Source of the DNA: Dehalococcoidia bacterium | Lineage (GTDB): Bacteria > Chloroflexota > Dehalococcoidia > JAUSJJ01 | Direction of reading: 5' to 3' | Length of the DNA stretch: 7,746 bases | Assembly: GCA_030647705.1 (NCBI GenBank) | Contig: JAUSJJ010000241.1 | Location: forward strand, 1 to 7,746 | Shown here: one piece after another, positions 7,200 to 7,746 of the stretch | Layout: every line of letters begins with the position of its first letter | How positions within the stretch are numbered: the stretch's first letter is position 1 | The notes under the pieces: model-generated | What the model was told of the DNA's origin: nothing | Seen by the model: the letters and a program-made list of their open reading frames with translations, nothing else | Databases searched by the model: none | Program-made: the position numbers and the translations under genes

Positions 7200-7746
7200 G
7201 GTACTATCTAACCAACTCCAGAATTTCCCCAACCGTCCACACATGCTCAGTCAGCCCAGCCGCCATTGCTGGAGTCCTGTCGTAAGGGTTTCTGAGGCTC
7301 TTGTGAGTCCTGGCAAAGTTGTAGTACATGAAGTAGAGGGCCAGGGCAAACATGTGGTTCTCTAGCTTCTTGGAGAAGGCGTTCGTCAGCCGAGTAAACC
7401 GCCTCATGCTCATTCTCATGGTGAGGTTCTGGCGCTCAACGTAGCTTGTCGAAATGTGCGCTGGATCGGGGTTGCCCTGAATCACATTCTTGTGAGTCCC
7501 CAGGCAATTGGCAGGGCTGTAACGGGCTTCCATCGGCGGCTCTGCCCCATAGAGCTTTACCAGCATCCCGTAATCCACGTCCTGTCCGAAAGCCCCTTCG
7601 ACTGCCTCAAGGTACATCTTGTGTCCGTCTGTGGTTAGCTGGACCCGATTGGCAAGCCGCTGTCTGAGGTCGTTGATAAACTCGAAGGCGTGCCCGGCGT
7701 CTCTCATTCCTACCAGCCAGCAAGGGACTAGCTTTGTCTCGGCATC
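7200..7746 (-). mobile_element. IS1-family insertion sequence, 3' part, cut by window edge
   Basis: The region from the inferred terminus at 7200 to the window end holds the 3' part of an IS1-type transposase gene, reading leftwards. The terminus is inferred from the position of the transposase stop (complement of 7204-7206) and from ggtactatctaacc starting at 7200, since IS1-family ends commonly start with GG. The other end and inverted repeat lie beyond the window, so the boundary is not proven. Confidence 0.7.
7204..7746 (-). CDS. IS1-family transposase, C-terminal part (5' end off the window)
   Basis: The frame is open to the window edge, giving 180 residues of the C-terminal part. It begins DAETKLVPCWLVGMRDAG, so the Met at 7707 is internal and is not the start. 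The second catalytic Asp is in LTTDGHKMY (visible residue 40, bases 7627-7629). The catalytic Glu is in TSYVERQNLTMRMSMRRFTR (visible residue 104, bases 7435-7437), the hallmark of IS1 DDE transposases. The first catalytic Asp and the N-terminal DNA-binding part lie outside the window. The downstream HxFALALYFMYYNFARTHKS block and TPAMAAGLTEHVW complete the family C-terminus, so this end is intact. The visible frame has no disruption, so the element may be active. Confidence 0.93.
   Translation of the reverse strand, partial: DAETKLVPCWLVGMRDAGHAFEFINDLRQRLANRVQLTTDGHKMYLEAVEGAFGQDVDYGMLVKLYGAEPPMEARYSPANCLGTHKNVIQGNPDPAHISTSYVERQNLTMRMSMRRFTRLTNAFSKKLENHMFALALYFMYYNFARTHKSLRNPYDRTPAMAAGLTEHVWTVGEILELVR

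Noticed and set aside
7180..7667. Plus-strand open frames inside the insertion sequence
   Set aside because: They are antisense to the intact IS1-type transposase, which carries the DDE residues and family motifs.
7705..7707. Met as start of the transposase
   Set aside because: The family sequence continues upstream in frame (DAETKLVPCWLVG) to the window edge, so this Met is internal.

Overview
This window looks like a GC-rich chromosome fragment from a Chloroflexota bacterium, most likely Dehalococcoidia-like. The main reason is the first gene, a complete rpoC whose N-terminus ([17 protein letters not shown]..., then the [16 protein letters not shown] region) closely resembles Dehalococcoides-type beta' as I remember it. 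The lineage call is from memory and was not checked by a search. The left 6.4 kb reads as ordinary GC-rich chromosome. The right 1.2 kb is visibly richer in A/T and carries accessory genes.

Layout: (1) 1-4269, rpoC, the beta' subunit of RNA polymerase, with all catalytic and zinc-binding motifs, two Lys/Gly/Ala-rich low-complexity insertions and a duplicated acidic C-terminal tail. (2) 4294-4329, a strong intrinsic terminator. (3) 4414-4920, a Cys-rich conserved protein of unknown function. Its reading frame continues in coding-like form back to the terminator but has no start codon there, so it may be 5'-truncated. (4) 4954-6441, a promoter followed by two overlapping genes: a DUF438-hemerythrin-PAS protein and a small DUF1858 protein. 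Together they look like a soluble redox or gas-responsive module. (5) 6442-6652, an A/T-rich regulatory region with direct repeats and a small dyad around a candidate promoter. (6) 6653-7199, a two-gene cassette made of a HicB-like antitoxin and a translationally coupled small protein that may be a divergent HicA without the usual catalytic histidine. (7) 7200-7746, the 3' part of an IS1-family insertion sequence on the minus strand, cut by the window edge. Its inferred terminus abuts the stop codon of the HicA-like gene.

The genes do not form one pathway. rpoC is the end of a housekeeping operon and is sealed by its terminator. The DUF438/DUF1858 pair is an independent transcription unit. 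The HicBA-like cassette plus the IS form an accessory, probably transferred, segment. I see no tRNA, rRNA, CRISPR array or phage genes. The least explained items are the HicA-like partner with its operator-like upstream repeats, the apparently truncated Cys-rich gene, and the charged insertions in RpoC.
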